A stretch of DNA of 64,000 nt from NCBI GenBank assembly GCA_028683385.1, contig JAQUIJ010000002.1, positions 248,001 through 312,000 of the forward strand, given 5' to 3'. Below are positions 19,132 to 27,252 of this stretch, one piece after another; within the stretch, counting starts at the first letter, position 1; the number at the start of each line of letters is the position of its first letter. A program made the translations under genes and the position numbers. The notes below the pieces were generated by a model. That model saw only the letters and a list, made by a program, of their open reading frames with translations. It was not told where the DNA came from and searched no databases. This DNA comes from Prolixibacteraceae bacterium. GTDB taxonomy: Bacteria > Bacteroidota > Bacteroidia > Bacteroidales > Prolixibacteraceae.

Positions 19132-19440
19132 ATGGATGCCAAAGAATTAGGATCAAAAATTGTAAAATCGATCATTAACAAATACACGATTGTATTAGCT
19201 GCTTTCGTTGTTTGGGTTATGTTTTTTGATGACAACAATTTAAGGCAACACCAAAAAAATCTTCAGGAACTTGCCATGCTTCAGGAGCAGGTTAGCTTTT
19301 ATAAGCATAAAATTGAGGCTGATAAGCGTAAACTAATTGAATTGCAAACCAATGATGAGAACCTTGAAAAGTTTGCGCGCGAACAGTTCTTTATGAAAAA
19401 GGCAAATGAAGAAATCTACGTTATTGTCGAGGAAAATTAA
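19132..19440 (+). CDS. FtsB/DivIC-like septum formation initiator
   Basis: A 102-residue bitopic protein: a short cytoplasmic N-terminus, one transmembrane helix (about 20-36, VLAAFVVWVMFF) and a periplasmic coiled coil (about 42-80, heptads rich in Leu/Gln/Glu). It ends in NLEKFAREQFFMKKANEEIYVI, which is the conserved 'E..AR..Y.M...GE..F.I' region of FtsB/DivIC. In known systems it bridges FtsL and FtsQ at the division septum. The start at 19132 (MDAKELG) is preferred over an upstream ATG at 19093 that would fall within reach of the terminator and spoil the membrane topology. Confidence 0.85.
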   Translation: MDAKELGSKIVKSIINKYTIVLAAFVVWVMFFDDNNLRQHQKNLQELAMLQEQVSFYKHKIEADKRKLIELQTNDENLEKFAREQFFMKKANEEIYVIVEEN

Positions 19441-19633
19441 AAAATTAAGACGTTTGAGTCTTTATATGATCTCCTTTTTTGTTATTTAACCACCAGTTTA
19501 TTCGCCGCTATTTGCTCTCTTTATTCTTATAATTTCCTTATATTTAGATGGTTGATTAATTTTATCTGAAATTAGTCTGTTTTTTTTGATTAAATCGGGA
19601 GTTTTACTATATTTCTTCAATCAAGTTTGACCG

Positions 19634-20224
19634 ATGAAGATAAATACAAACATATTCAGGATTGAGTCCAATCATGTTCCTCCGAAACAAGGAAATATTT
19701 TGATTGCCGAACCTTTTTTGTCCGGAAGCTATTTTAATCGGTCGATAATAATTTTGGCAACTTGCAATAAAGATGGAGCAGTAGGTTTTATCCTGAACAA
19801 GAAGGTTGATTTCCCGGTAGAAGATCTTTTTGTTGATTTTCCTGATTTTGATTCAGAAATTCACATTGGAGGTCCTGTTGGTACCGATTCCATTTATTTT
19901 ATCCATACTCTTGGTAATTTAATCCCTGAAAGCATTCATATTAAGGATAATCTTTATTGGGGTGGCGATTTCGATACACTCAAAACCCATATTAAACTCG
20001 GTCTTGTTGATCATTCACAGGTTCGTTTCTTCTTGGGCTATTCCGGTTGGGAAGCTGGTCAGCTTGAAGAGGAAATTAAAGAGAATTCATGGCTGGTTGC
20101 CGAAACTTCGGAGACCGATCTGATGAGTATTGATGAAAATGAGATGTGGGCTAAGTCGGTACGTGCTATGGGCGGTAAATATACCATGTGGGAAAACTTT
20201 CCTGAAAATCCTTCGCTTAACTGA
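19634..20224 (+). CDS. YqgE/AlgH family protein
   Basis: A 196-residue cytosolic protein of the UPF0301/DUF179 family. Its biochemical role is not firmly established. The diagnostic blocks are PKQGNILIAEPFLSGSYF (about 17-34), GAVGFILNKKV (about 49-59), IHIGGPVGTDSIYFIHT (about 78-94) and FFLGYSGWEAGQLEEEI (about 136-152). Length is normal. Its stop overlaps the convergent aminotransferase gene by 8 nt. The 193-bp gap before it (19441-19633) holds only a weak short hairpin and AT-rich DNA. Confidence 0.93.
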   Translation: MKINTNIFRIESNHVPPKQGNILIAEPFLSGSYFNRSIIILATCNKDGAVGFILNKKVDFPVEDLFVDFPDFDSEIHIGGPVGTDSIYFIHTLGNLIPESIHIKDNLYWGGDFDTLKTHIKLGLVDHSQVRFFLGYSGWEAGQLEEEIKENSWLVAETSETDLMSIDENEMWAKSVRAMGGKYTMWENFPENPSLN

Positions 20225-21047
20225 AAATGAGCTGATTAAATAAGTCGGTTATTTTTCGGATCGTATGATTGAAATACCGTTTATCTTCAAAGCCAATCAC
20301 CCAACGTATTCCTTTTATCGAGTTTACAATTAATAGTTCTTCAGCTTCGTAGAGATCCGACTTTGTTATCCCTTTACTGTCAGAATAATCAAGCTTTAGT
20401 TTGTTGAAAACATCAAGCATGAGCGGTTTTGTAATGTCTTGATAGGCCCCTTGTTCGCTGCTTGTGCCTTGGGCTGTTTTACCTTTAATCAGGTAAATGT
20501 TTGACCCATAAGTTTCAATAATCTGATCAGAAGTGTTGATCAACAACAACTCATCGGTAGTTGATTCCTTCTGGTGACTTTTTGCAATATTCCATAAAAT
20601 TTCTGAACCTAAAGACAGGTGCGAAAGTGATGAAATTGATTTCTTTATTGGTTCGAAAATTTCAACATATAAGCCTTTTTCATTCAACTCGTAGCCAACC
20701 GGATCTGTTTTTTCTGATTGTATCGTGAACTGAACTGCTTTTTGCCCGGAAAATTTGAGTGTTAGCGTAAGTATCGCACCTAAATAGTGTTTGTTTTTTG
20801 TAAGTGTTCGCTCCAGTTGTCGTTTCAAAACAGAACCATCATTTTCAGTGAATTCAGGGAATGATTGATTGTAAAGGAAAAGCTTGAATCTGATCAAGTC
20901 AAGTGTTTGGTTGAAAAATGGGAAAGTTGACCGTATTGCCCTGATTTTTTCCGTAAAATGGAGTGCTTCTGATTCAACCAGCGAAATCTGATATTCTTCA
21001 GTTGGCACAAATGTTCCGTCGACTAAAATGTATTTGCCTTTGCTCAT
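20217..21047 (-). CDS. Class IV aminotransferase homologue lacking the PLP lysine
   Basis: A 276-residue protein of the fold-type IV PLP family (PabC/IlvE/D-amino acid transaminase). The C-terminal core is clear: DELLLINTSDQIIETYGSNI (about 165-184) contains the conserved Glu (E178) and Ser-Asn. The usual lysine that binds PLP sits in a K-x-x-N context just before this; here the aligned stretch reads SSLSHLSLGSEIL (139-151), so the lysine position is occupied by S145. It may be inactive, use another chemistry, or have a structural role. It is the last gene of a five-gene operon and overlaps the HAD gene by 4 nt. Confidence 0.78.
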   Translation of the reverse strand: MSKGKYILVDGTFVPTEEYQISLVESEALHFTEKIRAIRSTFPFFNQTLDLIRFKLFLYNQSFPEFTENDGSVLKRQLERTLTKNKHYLGAILTLTLKFSGQKAVQFTIQSEKTDPVGYELNEKGLYVEIFEPIKKSISSLSHLSLGSEILWNIAKSHQKESTTDELLLINTSDQIIETYGSNIYLIKGKTAQGTSSEQGAYQDITKPLMLDVFNKLKLDYSDSKGITKSDLYEAEELLIVNSIKGIRWVIGFEDKRYFNHTIRKITDLFNQLIFS

Positions 21048-21532
21048 TGGTTCAGGAATGAGAGGTATGGAAACATATTTTGGTTCGGGACTATTTGAAT
21101 TCCCCGGATTCCAATTTTATCCGCAGCATCCATATCCGATTTGCTGTCGCCAACAAAGTATGAATCCGTCTTGCTGATTTTATGTTTGGAAATGAGTCTT
21201 TCAATCATCAGCGAATCCGGTTTCCGGCACAGACATTTTTCAATTTCAGGATGATGTGGGCAAAATGCAGCTTCTGTAATTTCAATATGATTGGCCTTAA
21301 ATGTCTGAATCAGTTCTGTATGAAGTTTCAGAATGTCGTCTTTTGTATATAATCCCCGTGAAATTCCTCCTTGGTTACTGACAACGAATAGCAAAAATCC
21401 TTTCTGCAAAAGTATCTTCAGATTGTCGATGACACCATCAATAAGCAAGAGCTGATCTGATTTCCAGATGTAGTAATGCTTGCTGTTGTCGATCAGTACA
21501 CCGTCTCGATCCAGAAAGATTGCTTTGTTCAT
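21044..21532 (-). CDS. HAD-IIIA phosphatase, GmhB/HisB-N type
   Basis: A 162-residue phosphatase. The nucleophile motif is FLDRDGVLID (D8, D10), motif II is VVSNQGG (about 49-55), and motif III/IV is VGDSKSDMDAA (about 137-147). The zinc-binding loop CPHHPEIEKCLCRKP (about 99-113) is typical of D-glycero-D-manno-heptose-1,7-bisphosphate 7-phosphatase and its relatives. A role in heptose supply for LPS is a reasonable inference, not proven. It overlaps both neighbours by 4 nt, so it is translationally coupled. Confidence 0.85.
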   Translation of the reverse strand: MNKAIFLDRDGVLIDNSKHYYIWKSDQLLLIDGVIDNLKILLQKGFLLFVVSNQGGISRGLYTKDDILKLHTELIQTFKANHIEITEAAFCPHHPEIEKCLCRKPDSLMIERLISKHKISKTDSYFVGDSKSDMDAADKIGIRGIQIVPNQNMFPYLSFLNQ

Positions 21533-22140
21533 TGTACCAACCTGAATAATTTATCCAGAAAACTTTCGAATAATTGAGGATTGAGCAAGATTGGGAAAAT
21601 AAACCCAAACAAAGCGCCCAGAAAGTGGGCATCATGAGCCACATTGTCTTTTTGTTTTGTACTCATCTGGTACGAATAAACCAGGTAGAGTCCGGCAAAC
21701 ACAATTCCCGGGATGGGCAGAATTCCAAAGAAATAAATCATGTTCCAGGGATCGAAGAAAATTGCCGCGAAAAGTATGGCTGAAACTGCTCCGGAAGCTC
21801 CTACTGAGTTGTAAAAGTAGTTGTTGCGGTGTTTGATTAGCGCGTAAATGTTTGATGCCAGAATTCCTCCAAAGTAAAGAAGTGCATAATCCAGAATGGC
21901 ATTATTTCCGAAATTATATTTGAAATAGGCTTCAATAGCTCGACCAAACGAGAACAGCACAATCATGTTCACGAACAAATGTTCCCAGTTTGCATGAATA
22001 AAGGCATGAGTTATCAGTCGGTGATATTCTTTTTTGTGGACAATTTTACTGGCATTAAACTGCAACTGATCCATCAGTTTAGGCGATTTGAAAGCAGCGT
22101 ATGAAACAGCTACGGTGATGACAATCAGAATTATAGTCAT
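21529..22140 (-). CDS. Rhomboid family intramembrane serine protease
   Basis: A 203-residue six-helix membrane protease. The L1 loop region HANWEHLFVNM (about 49-59), the catalytic serine in GASGA (about 117-121), and the catalytic histidine in HDAHFLGALFGF (about 168-179) are all present, so it should be active. Substrates are unknown. It lies 11 nt after holA and overlaps the HAD phosphatase by 4 nt. Confidence 0.93.
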   Translation of the reverse strand: MTIILIVITVAVSYAAFKSPKLMDQLQFNASKIVHKKEYHRLITHAFIHANWEHLFVNMIVLFSFGRAIEAYFKYNFGNNAILDYALLYFGGILASNIYALIKHRNNYFYNSVGASGAVSAILFAAIFFDPWNMIYFFGILPIPGIVFAGLYLVYSYQMSTKQKDNVAHDAHFLGALFGFIFPILLNPQLFESFLDKLFRLVQ

Positions 22141-22151
22141 TTGCGAATGGT

Positions 22152-23150
22152 TTAATGTAAAATGCGGTATATCATTTCTCGTTGAAGGTCGGCTGACGAT
22201 GCCGAAATATTGCCAAATCCTTTCGATTTCATATCGTACTCACGCAGAATACTTACAATTTCGACCAATTTTTTGATGTTGTAGTTTTTTGCTGCTGCCA
22301 CATAAGTTTTTACGAAAAACGGATGCACACCAAGCACTGAAGCTACGTTGTTTTGCGATTTATCTTCCAGAAAATGATAATTCAGTATTTTTGAAAAATA
22401 GGAAAACAGCGATGAAATCACCACCGGAACCGGATTGGATGACGGATTAGCCCCAAAATAGTTGATGATCCGGTTTGCTTTCAACAGATCGCGATCGCCC
22501 AGTGCATTTTGAAGTTCGTACACATTAAATTCTTTGCTGATTCCGATATTTTTCTCAATGTGATCGGGCGTGATTTGAGTACCAACTGGTAATGAAATAA
22601 TCAGTTTATCCAGTTCATTGGCCACTTTACCCAGATCGGCACCCAGAAATTCCGAGATCATTGCTGCAGCCTGAGGCGAGATGGTATATTGCTGACTTTT
22701 CAGATACGACGAAATCCAGGTAGGCAGTTGATTATCGTATATTTTTTTAGACTCGAACAATACTCCCTTCTGATCCAACAGTTTCGGGAATGTTTTTCGT
22801 TTGTCTAGTGTTTTGTATTTGTAGTTAATAACCAGAATCGTCGAATTTAGCGGATTCCTGGCATAGGTTTCCAATTCCTCAATCTTCTTGATATTTTGGG
22901 CTTCGCGAACAATAATCACTTGATAATTAGCCATCATCGGAAACCGGCGGGCATTGGCAATGATCGTATGAGGCTCGGTGTCTTTTCCGTAAAGCACCGT
23001 TTGATTAAACCCTTTTTCAGCTTCAGTCAACACATTGTCGGCGATGTAATCGCTGATTTTGTCAATGAAATACGTTTCTTCTCCCATTAAAAAGTAAATG
23101 GGGTGGTATATTTTTTTTTGAAGGTTGCTGATTATTTCTTCGAAAGTCAT
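22152..23150 (-). CDS. holA: DNA polymerase III subunit delta
   Basis: A 332-residue clamp-loader subunit that opens the beta clamp. The N-terminal region YFLMGEETYFIDKISDYI (about 18-35) and VIIVREAQNIKK (about 77-88) are typical HolA. The C-terminal helical collar domain spans about 215-332. Length fits the family (about 330-345). It sits 14 nt after the AMP nucleosidase gene and 11 nt before the rhomboid gene in a minus-strand operon. Confidence 0.92.
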   Translation of the reverse strand: MTFEEIISNLQKKIYHPIYFLMGEETYFIDKISDYIADNVLTEAEKGFNQTVLYGKDTEPHTIIANARRFPMMANYQVIIVREAQNIKKIEELETYARNPLNSTILVINYKYKTLDKRKTFPKLLDQKGVLFESKKIYDNQLPTWISSYLKSQQYTISPQAAAMISEFLGADLGKVANELDKLIISLPVGTQITPDHIEKNIGISKEFNVYELQNALGDRDLLKANRIINYFGANPSSNPVPVVISSLFSYFSKILNYHFLEDKSQNNVASVLGVHPFFVKTYVAAAKNYNIKKLVEIVSILREYDMKSKGFGNISASSADLQREMIYRILH

Positions 23151-23164
23151 TCCTATTTCAGGTG

Positions 23165-23935
23165 TTAAAATTTCAGGTGTTTAACCGATTCTCCGTTATT
23201 TTTTATTTCAAGCAAGGCATCAATCCCGGTTTCGAGATGTTCTTTTACGAAGTTGTTCGAAACAATCTGATCGCTTGCATCGGTTTTTACACCTGTTGAA
23301 ATCATTGGTTGATCGGATACAAGCAACAATGCTCCGGAAGGGATTTGATTGTAAAAGCCAACCGTAAAGATGGTTGCTGTTTCCATATCGATGGCCATCG
23401 CTCTCGATTTTTCAAGGTATTTTTTGAACCGGTCGTCGTATTCCCAAACACGTTTGTTCGTGGTGTAAACAACGCCCGTCCAATAATCGTGCTTCCTGTT
23501 TCGGATGGCAGTCGAAACTGCCCGTTGAAGATTAAATGCAGGAAGTGCAGGTATTTCAGGTGGTAAATAATCGTTTGAGGTTCCTTCGCTTCGAATGGCG
23601 GCAATCGGAAGGATGAAGTCGCCTAACTGGTTTTTAGCTTTCAACCCGCCACATTTTCCCAGGAATAGAACTGCTTTTGGATGTACCGCGCTCAGTAAAT
23701 CCATCATGGTCGCAGCATTAGGGCTCCCCATCCCAAAGTTGATGATGGTGATTCCTTCGGCACTGGCATTGGGCATGTTTTTGTTTTCACCAATTACCGG
23801 AACTCCGAATTTTTTGGCAAACATATCCACATACATGTGAAAATTGGTCAACAGAATCAGATCATCAAATTCATCCAACGGCCTTCCGGTATACCGAGGA
23901 AGCCAGTTTTCTACAATTTCTTCTTTTGTCTTCAT
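23165..23935 (-). CDS. amn: AMP nucleosidase
   Basis: Splits AMP into adenine and ribose 5-phosphate. The 256-residue size corresponds to the short Bacteroidota form, consisting of the nucleoside-phosphorylase-like catalytic domain without the N-terminal regulatory domain of the E. coli enzyme. Visible blocks are NFGMGSPNAATMMDLL (about 66-81), FLGKCGGLK (about 91-99) and the purine-binding AIDMETATIFTVGF (about 174-187). It is the first gene of the operon with holA, rhomboid, HAD phosphatase and aminotransferase homologue. Confidence 0.9.
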   Translation of the reverse strand: MKTKEEIVENWLPRYTGRPLDEFDDLILLTNFHMYVDMFAKKFGVPVIGENKNMPNASAEGITIINFGMGSPNAATMMDLLSAVHPKAVLFLGKCGGLKAKNQLGDFILPIAAIRSEGTSNDYLPPEIPALPAFNLQRAVSTAIRNRKHDYWTGVVYTTNKRVWEYDDRFKKYLEKSRAMAIDMETATIFTVGFYNQIPSGALLLVSDQPMISTGVKTDASDQIVSNNFVKEHLETGIDALLEIKNNGESVKHLKF

Positions 23936-23946
23936 AAAAAGTGTCT

Positions 23947-24023
23947 AAAGTTCGGAGTTCGGAGTGTCCAGAGTTACATCCGAAGGAACATTAATTCACC
24001 TCGAACTTCTTTCTCCGAACTTT
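23947..24023. repeat. Inverted and tandem repeat between amn and the HsdR_N gene
   Basis: AAAGTTCGGAG at 23947 is partly repeated in tandem (AGTTCGGAGTTCGGAG) and recurs inverted as CTCCGAACTTT near 24013. It forms an 11-bp stem with a loop of about 55 nt in the divergent promoter region. It may be an intergenic repeat of the genome; no second copy is seen elsewhere in the window. Confidence 0.5.
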
Positions 24024-24080
24024 TATTCGTTATTTTGATTTCGGATTTAACACAAAAATACAAACTTTGTTGGCATCGTC

Positions 24081-24533
24081 ATGCAAAAACTGAATTTGCC
24101 CGAATATTCTTTCAGAATTAAAACAACGGAAGGTAAATCATTTATTTTTGATTCGCTTCGAAAGAAATTTGTACGCCTTACTCCAGAAGAATGGGTTCGC
24201 CAGAATTTTGTTCAATTTTTGATTGCGGAGAAGAAATATTCAGTTTCGTTAATCGCTGTTGAGGCCGGCGTAAAAGTGAATAATAATCCGCAACGAGCCG
24301 ATCTGGTTGTTTACAACCGCACAGGAAATCCGTTACTGGTGGCTGAATTCAAGGCTCCTGAAGTGAAAATTAATCAGCAGACTTTTGATCAGATTGTGCG
24401 ATACAACATGCAGCTCAAAGTACCTTTCCTGATTGTGAGTAATGGGTTGCAACACTTTTGTTGCCAAATCAATTACGCTGATAATTCGTATGCATTTCTT
24501 CCTGAAATTCCTGAATTTGCTGAGATTATTTAA
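24081..24533 (+). CDS. Stand-alone HsdR N-terminal-domain (PD-(D/E)xK) protein
   Basis: A 150-residue protein consisting solely of a type I restriction HsdR N-terminal nuclease-like domain. The catalytic core is visible: the aspartate in RADLVVYN (about 74-81), then LVAEFKAP (about 90-97) with the E-x-K pair, and a downstream FDQIVRYN helix with the conserved glutamine region. There is no helicase part and no hsdM or hsdS nearby, so it is not a restriction system. I recall that this solo protein is found next to holA/amn in other Bacteroidota, which would suggest a housekeeping DNA role. It is convergent with the SulP gene, 2 nt apart. Confidence 0.82.
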   Translation: MQKLNLPEYSFRIKTTEGKSFIFDSLRKKFVRLTPEEWVRQNFVQFLIAEKKYSVSLIAVEAGVKVNNNPQRADLVVYNRTGNPLLVAEFKAPEVKINQQTFDQIVRYNMQLKVPFLIVSNGLQHFCCQINYADNSYAFLPEIPEFAEII

Positions 24534-24535
24534 CT

Positions 24536-26179
24536 CTAAGCTTGCTTCTGAAGTATCATTCCCATACGGGCTAATGCCAGATCGAAAGTTGGTACGATAT
24601 TGTTTGGGCCAATTAATGCCGGAACGCCTCCTTTTTCGAGTTCTTCAAATACCTCAGGCTGAACTCCCGAGAGAATAATTTGTATCCGTCTTGATTTCAG
24701 ATCCTTGATGGTTGCTTTCAGGTTTCGGAGGCCGGTACCATCGATGAACGGAACATGCCGCATACGGATAATGACCACTTTCGAAGTGTGACTAATGTCC
24801 TTTAATGTTTCTTCGTACCGGCGAGCGGCTGCAAAAAAGAATGGCCCGCTGATCTCAAATATTTCAACTCCTTTCGGGATGTCGGCATAATTTTCCAAAG
24901 TATCCGATTCGGTTTCCAGCGGAATCACTTTACTCAGGTTCGACATGCGCTGCATAAACAATAATGACGATAGTACCACACCAACTTCAATGGCAACAGT
25001 TAAATCGACAAATACAGTTAAAATAAACGTGCTGAGAAGTATAAAAATGTCGTATTTGTGACCTTTCAGAATCGAGTAGAACGACTTCATTTCGCTCATG
25101 TTGTAGGAAACAACTATTAGAATTCCGGCCAGACACGGCATTGGGATCAATAGCGCCCATTTCCCGAAAACCAACATGATTAATAAGAGCGTTACTGCAT
25201 GAATAATACCTGCGATTGGTGTGCGTCCGTTATTTTTGACATTTGTCGCAGTTCGTGCAATGGCTCCGGTGGCAGGAATTCCGCCAAAGAATGGTGTGAC
25301 AATATTGGCAACTCCCTGTGCAATCAACTCGGTATTCGAGCGATGATTACTACCGATCATCCCATCGGCAACAACAGCCGAGAGCAGCGACTCAATAGCC
25401 CCGAGCAAGGCAATGGTCAATGCAGGTTGCATATATTGTCCCAACTGATCGAAATGGATTGATGGGATTGTAATCGCGAATTTATTGGGAATAGAGCCAA
25501 ATACACTCTCGATGGTATTCACCTGAAGACCAAATGCGGCAACGATCGCCGTCATCACAATAATGGCGATGAACGATCCTGGAACTTTAGGGATTAGTCG
25601 TCCGGAAAATACAGTTATGATAATGGTTCCAATCGTAATTAATACAGCCGAAAGATTGAAATTCTGCATCTGGTGAAAATAAATTTCCCATTTGGCAATG
25701 AATTCAACCGGAAGTTTATCGATAGGCAGTCCCATCGCGTCCTTAATCTGTGTGGAGAAAATGACCAAAGCAATACCGCTCGTGAAACCAACAATCAACG
25801 GATGTGGAAAGAATTTTAGGATTGATCCCAATCGCAGTAATCCAAAAGTGATTAGCATTATTCCGGCCATGATGGTTGAGATGATCAGCCCATCGAACCC
25901 GTATTTTTGGAGAATTCCGTAAACAATAACAATGAAAGCGCCAGTCGGCCCGCCAATCTGAACGCGGCTTCCGCCCAGTAATGAGATGATAAACCCGGCA
26001 ACCACTGCAGTAATGATGCCCTTTTCAGGAGAAACACCGGAGGCCACAGCAAAAGCAATCGCTAATGGCAACGCTACAATTCCGACGATAATTCCGGCAA
26101 AAATGTCGTTGGTTACATTTTTGGTTAGCAGGCCTTTCTTAAACAGGCTCCATGTTTTAGGAAGAAAAATTGGCTCCAT
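24536..26179 (-). CDS. SulP family anion transporter with STAS domain
   Basis: A 547-residue inner-membrane permease (SLC26/SulP). It has about 10-14 helices from residue 20 to 415, with the family signature region GGPTGAFIVIVYG (about 76-88) and GAIARTATNVKNNGRTPIAG (about 300-319). A C-terminal STAS domain (about 435-545) contains MRHVPFIDGTGL, where a Ser/Thr-Gly element follows the usual aspartate. SulP members carry sulfate, bicarbonate or C4-dicarboxylates; the sequence alone does not decide. It lies 222 bp after the Crp/Fnr gene on the same strand, close to the hydrogenase-related complex. Confidence 0.92.
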   Translation of the reverse strand: MEPIFLPKTWSLFKKGLLTKNVTNDIFAGIIVGIVALPLAIAFAVASGVSPEKGIITAVVAGFIISLLGGSRVQIGGPTGAFIVIVYGILQKYGFDGLIISTIMAGIMLITFGLLRLGSILKFFPHPLIVGFTSGIALVIFSTQIKDAMGLPIDKLPVEFIAKWEIYFHQMQNFNLSAVLITIGTIIITVFSGRLIPKVPGSFIAIIVMTAIVAAFGLQVNTIESVFGSIPNKFAITIPSIHFDQLGQYMQPALTIALLGAIESLLSAVVADGMIGSNHRSNTELIAQGVANIVTPFFGGIPATGAIARTATNVKNNGRTPIAGIIHAVTLLLIMLVFGKWALLIPMPCLAGILIVVSYNMSEMKSFYSILKGHKYDIFILLSTFILTVFVDLTVAIEVGVVLSSLLFMQRMSNLSKVIPLETESDTLENYADIPKGVEIFEISGPFFFAAARRYEETLKDISHTSKVVIIRMRHVPFIDGTGLRNLKATIKDLKSRRIQIILSGVQPEVFEELEKGGVPALIGPNNIVPTFDLALARMGMILQKQA

Positions 26180-26335
26180 TCCGTTCAGATTTTTGAAGGT
26201 GCAAATGTAAGTTCTAATCCAAATGTTTCGGTTGAATCGAATATTTTTTTGAGGTTTCTAAAGACAATGTTAATGGTGTCGTGTCATTGGTAACTTGTTT
26301 CGGCATCTCAGAATAAAATGAGACCCTGACTGTAT

Positions 26336-26366
26336 TGCGCTTAGCGGTCCGAAACCGCTTAGCGCA
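26336..26366. repeat. Near-perfect 13-bp inverted repeat
   Basis: TGCGCTTAGCGGT-5 nt-ACCGCTTAGCGCA is an inverted repeat with one mismatch. It also contains two direct copies of CGCTTAGCG. It lies 35 nt after the crp/fnr stop codon and lacks a T-run, so it is a poor terminator. It could be a REP-like element, an mRNA-stabilising hairpin, or a protein site upstream of the SulP gene. Confidence 0.6.
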
Positions 26367-26401
26367 TTTCTCAAGACGATTGAAACCCACAATTTTGGAC
26401 C

Positions 26402-27106
26402 TCAATAGAATTTCGACATTTCGATCAGTGCTTTTGTTTTTAATGCGCTGATTCTCTTTCCATTGATCCCGATAATTTCTTCCTTTTTGAATTCCTGAAG
26501 CAGTCGAACCAGGGTTTCTGTTGCCGTTCCAACCATATTGGCCAAATCTTCGCGCGACAATACGATCTCAACCAAATCCGATTTGTCTTTTCTTCTGAAT
26601 TTTTCTGAAAGGATCAAAAGAGTCAGCGCCAATCGTTCCCGAACGGACATGTGGGCAAACACCATTACACTGTTTACCATTACGCCAAACTCATGGCTTA
26701 AGCTGGATAAAAGGCAGCTCATCAGGGCGTTCGATTCATTTGTGGCTTTTAGAAATACTTCTTTCGGTAAAAAACCCAAACTCGAAGTTTCCACTGCTGC
26801 AATTGAATCAGGATAAGGTTCGTTACACAATAAAGCCGAATACCCAAGTAATTCACCTTCAGAACAAAGCGATAAAATGTGTTCTTTTCCGGCATGATCG
26901 GTCTTGTATTTTTTCACCAACCCTTCTTTCAGGTAATAGATTCCGGCTGAATATGAACCTTCCAGAAATATGGGCTGACCTTTCTTGTAGGTTCGGTCAA
27001 TCATTTGGCTTTCCAGAAATACTCTTAAATCGGCTGGAATATTTTTAAAAATTGAATCGCTTTTCGAAGTGAATTTTTCGAGGTGAATTAAATCGTTTGT
27101 TTCCAT
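26402..27106 (-). CDS. Crp/Fnr family transcriptional regulator
   Basis: A 234-residue regulator: a cyclic-nucleotide-binding-like beta-roll (about 20-115, with PIFLEGSYSAGIYYLKEGLV), a dimer helix (about 120-150) and a winged helix-turn-helix. The recognition helix reads GTATETLVRLLQEF (193-206). E197 and R201 occupy the positions that read the TTGA/TGTGA half-site in Crp/Fnr proteins. There is no N-terminal cysteine cluster, so it is unlikely to hold an FNR-type [4Fe-4S] cluster; only C81, C94 and C131 are present. It is divergent from the hydrogenase-related operon with a 146-bp shared region that holds an FNR-type box. Confidence 0.9.
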   Translation of the reverse strand: METNDLIHLEKFTSKSDSIFKNIPADLRVFLESQMIDRTYKKGQPIFLEGSYSAGIYYLKEGLVKKYKTDHAGKEHILSLCSEGELLGYSALLCNEPYPDSIAAVETSSLGFLPKEVFLKATNESNALMSCLLSSLSHEFGVMVNSVMVFAHMSVRERLALTLLILSEKFRRKDKSDLVEIVLSREDLANMVGTATETLVRLLQEFKKEEIIGINGKRISALKTKALIEMSKFY

Positions 27107-27124
27107 ATTTTTCAGTTAATCGAT

Positions 27125-27132
27125 CAAATATA
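27125..27132 (-). promoter_or_regulatory. -7 box of the crp/fnr gene
   Basis: On the minus strand TATATTTG matches TAnnTTTG and lies about 20 nt before the regulator start codon. The FNR-type box at 27154-27167 falls about 22 nt further upstream, near the -33 region, a position suited to autoregulation. Confidence 0.5.
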
Positions 27133-27153
27133 GGGATAAAGTCAATGCATTAC

Positions 27154-27167
27154 TTGACTATTATCAA
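27154..27167. promoter_or_regulatory. FNR-type operator
   Basis: TTGAC-TATT-ATCAA differs from the FNR consensus TTGAT-N4-ATCAA at a single base. It overlaps a second symmetric element, GTCAA-8 nt-TTGAC, at 27141-27158. It lies midway between the divergent crp/fnr gene and the first gene of the hydrogenase-related operon. A degenerate -7 box (TTACTTTG, 27212-27219) would place it about 65 bp upstream of that operon's transcript start, a class I-like distance. The match is seen directly; regulation is inferred. Confidence 0.6.
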
Positions 27168-27252
27168 ATTATTCGATGATCAGATTCAAATTAACAACCT
27201 TAATTATTGCCTTACTTTGCAAGCCGAAACAATGTAAATTCAAAAGACAAAA

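Noticed and set aside
24081-24533. Remnant of a type I restriction-modification system
   Set aside because: The domain is complete and there is no trace of hsdM, hsdS or the helicase part, so a solo protein is the better reading.
26214-26405. A 63-codon minus-strand frame between the SulP and crp/fnr genes
   Set aside because: It overlaps the crp/fnr stop by 4 nt but is mostly made from the GC-rich inverted repeat and has no recognisable protein features. It is more likely a chance frame.
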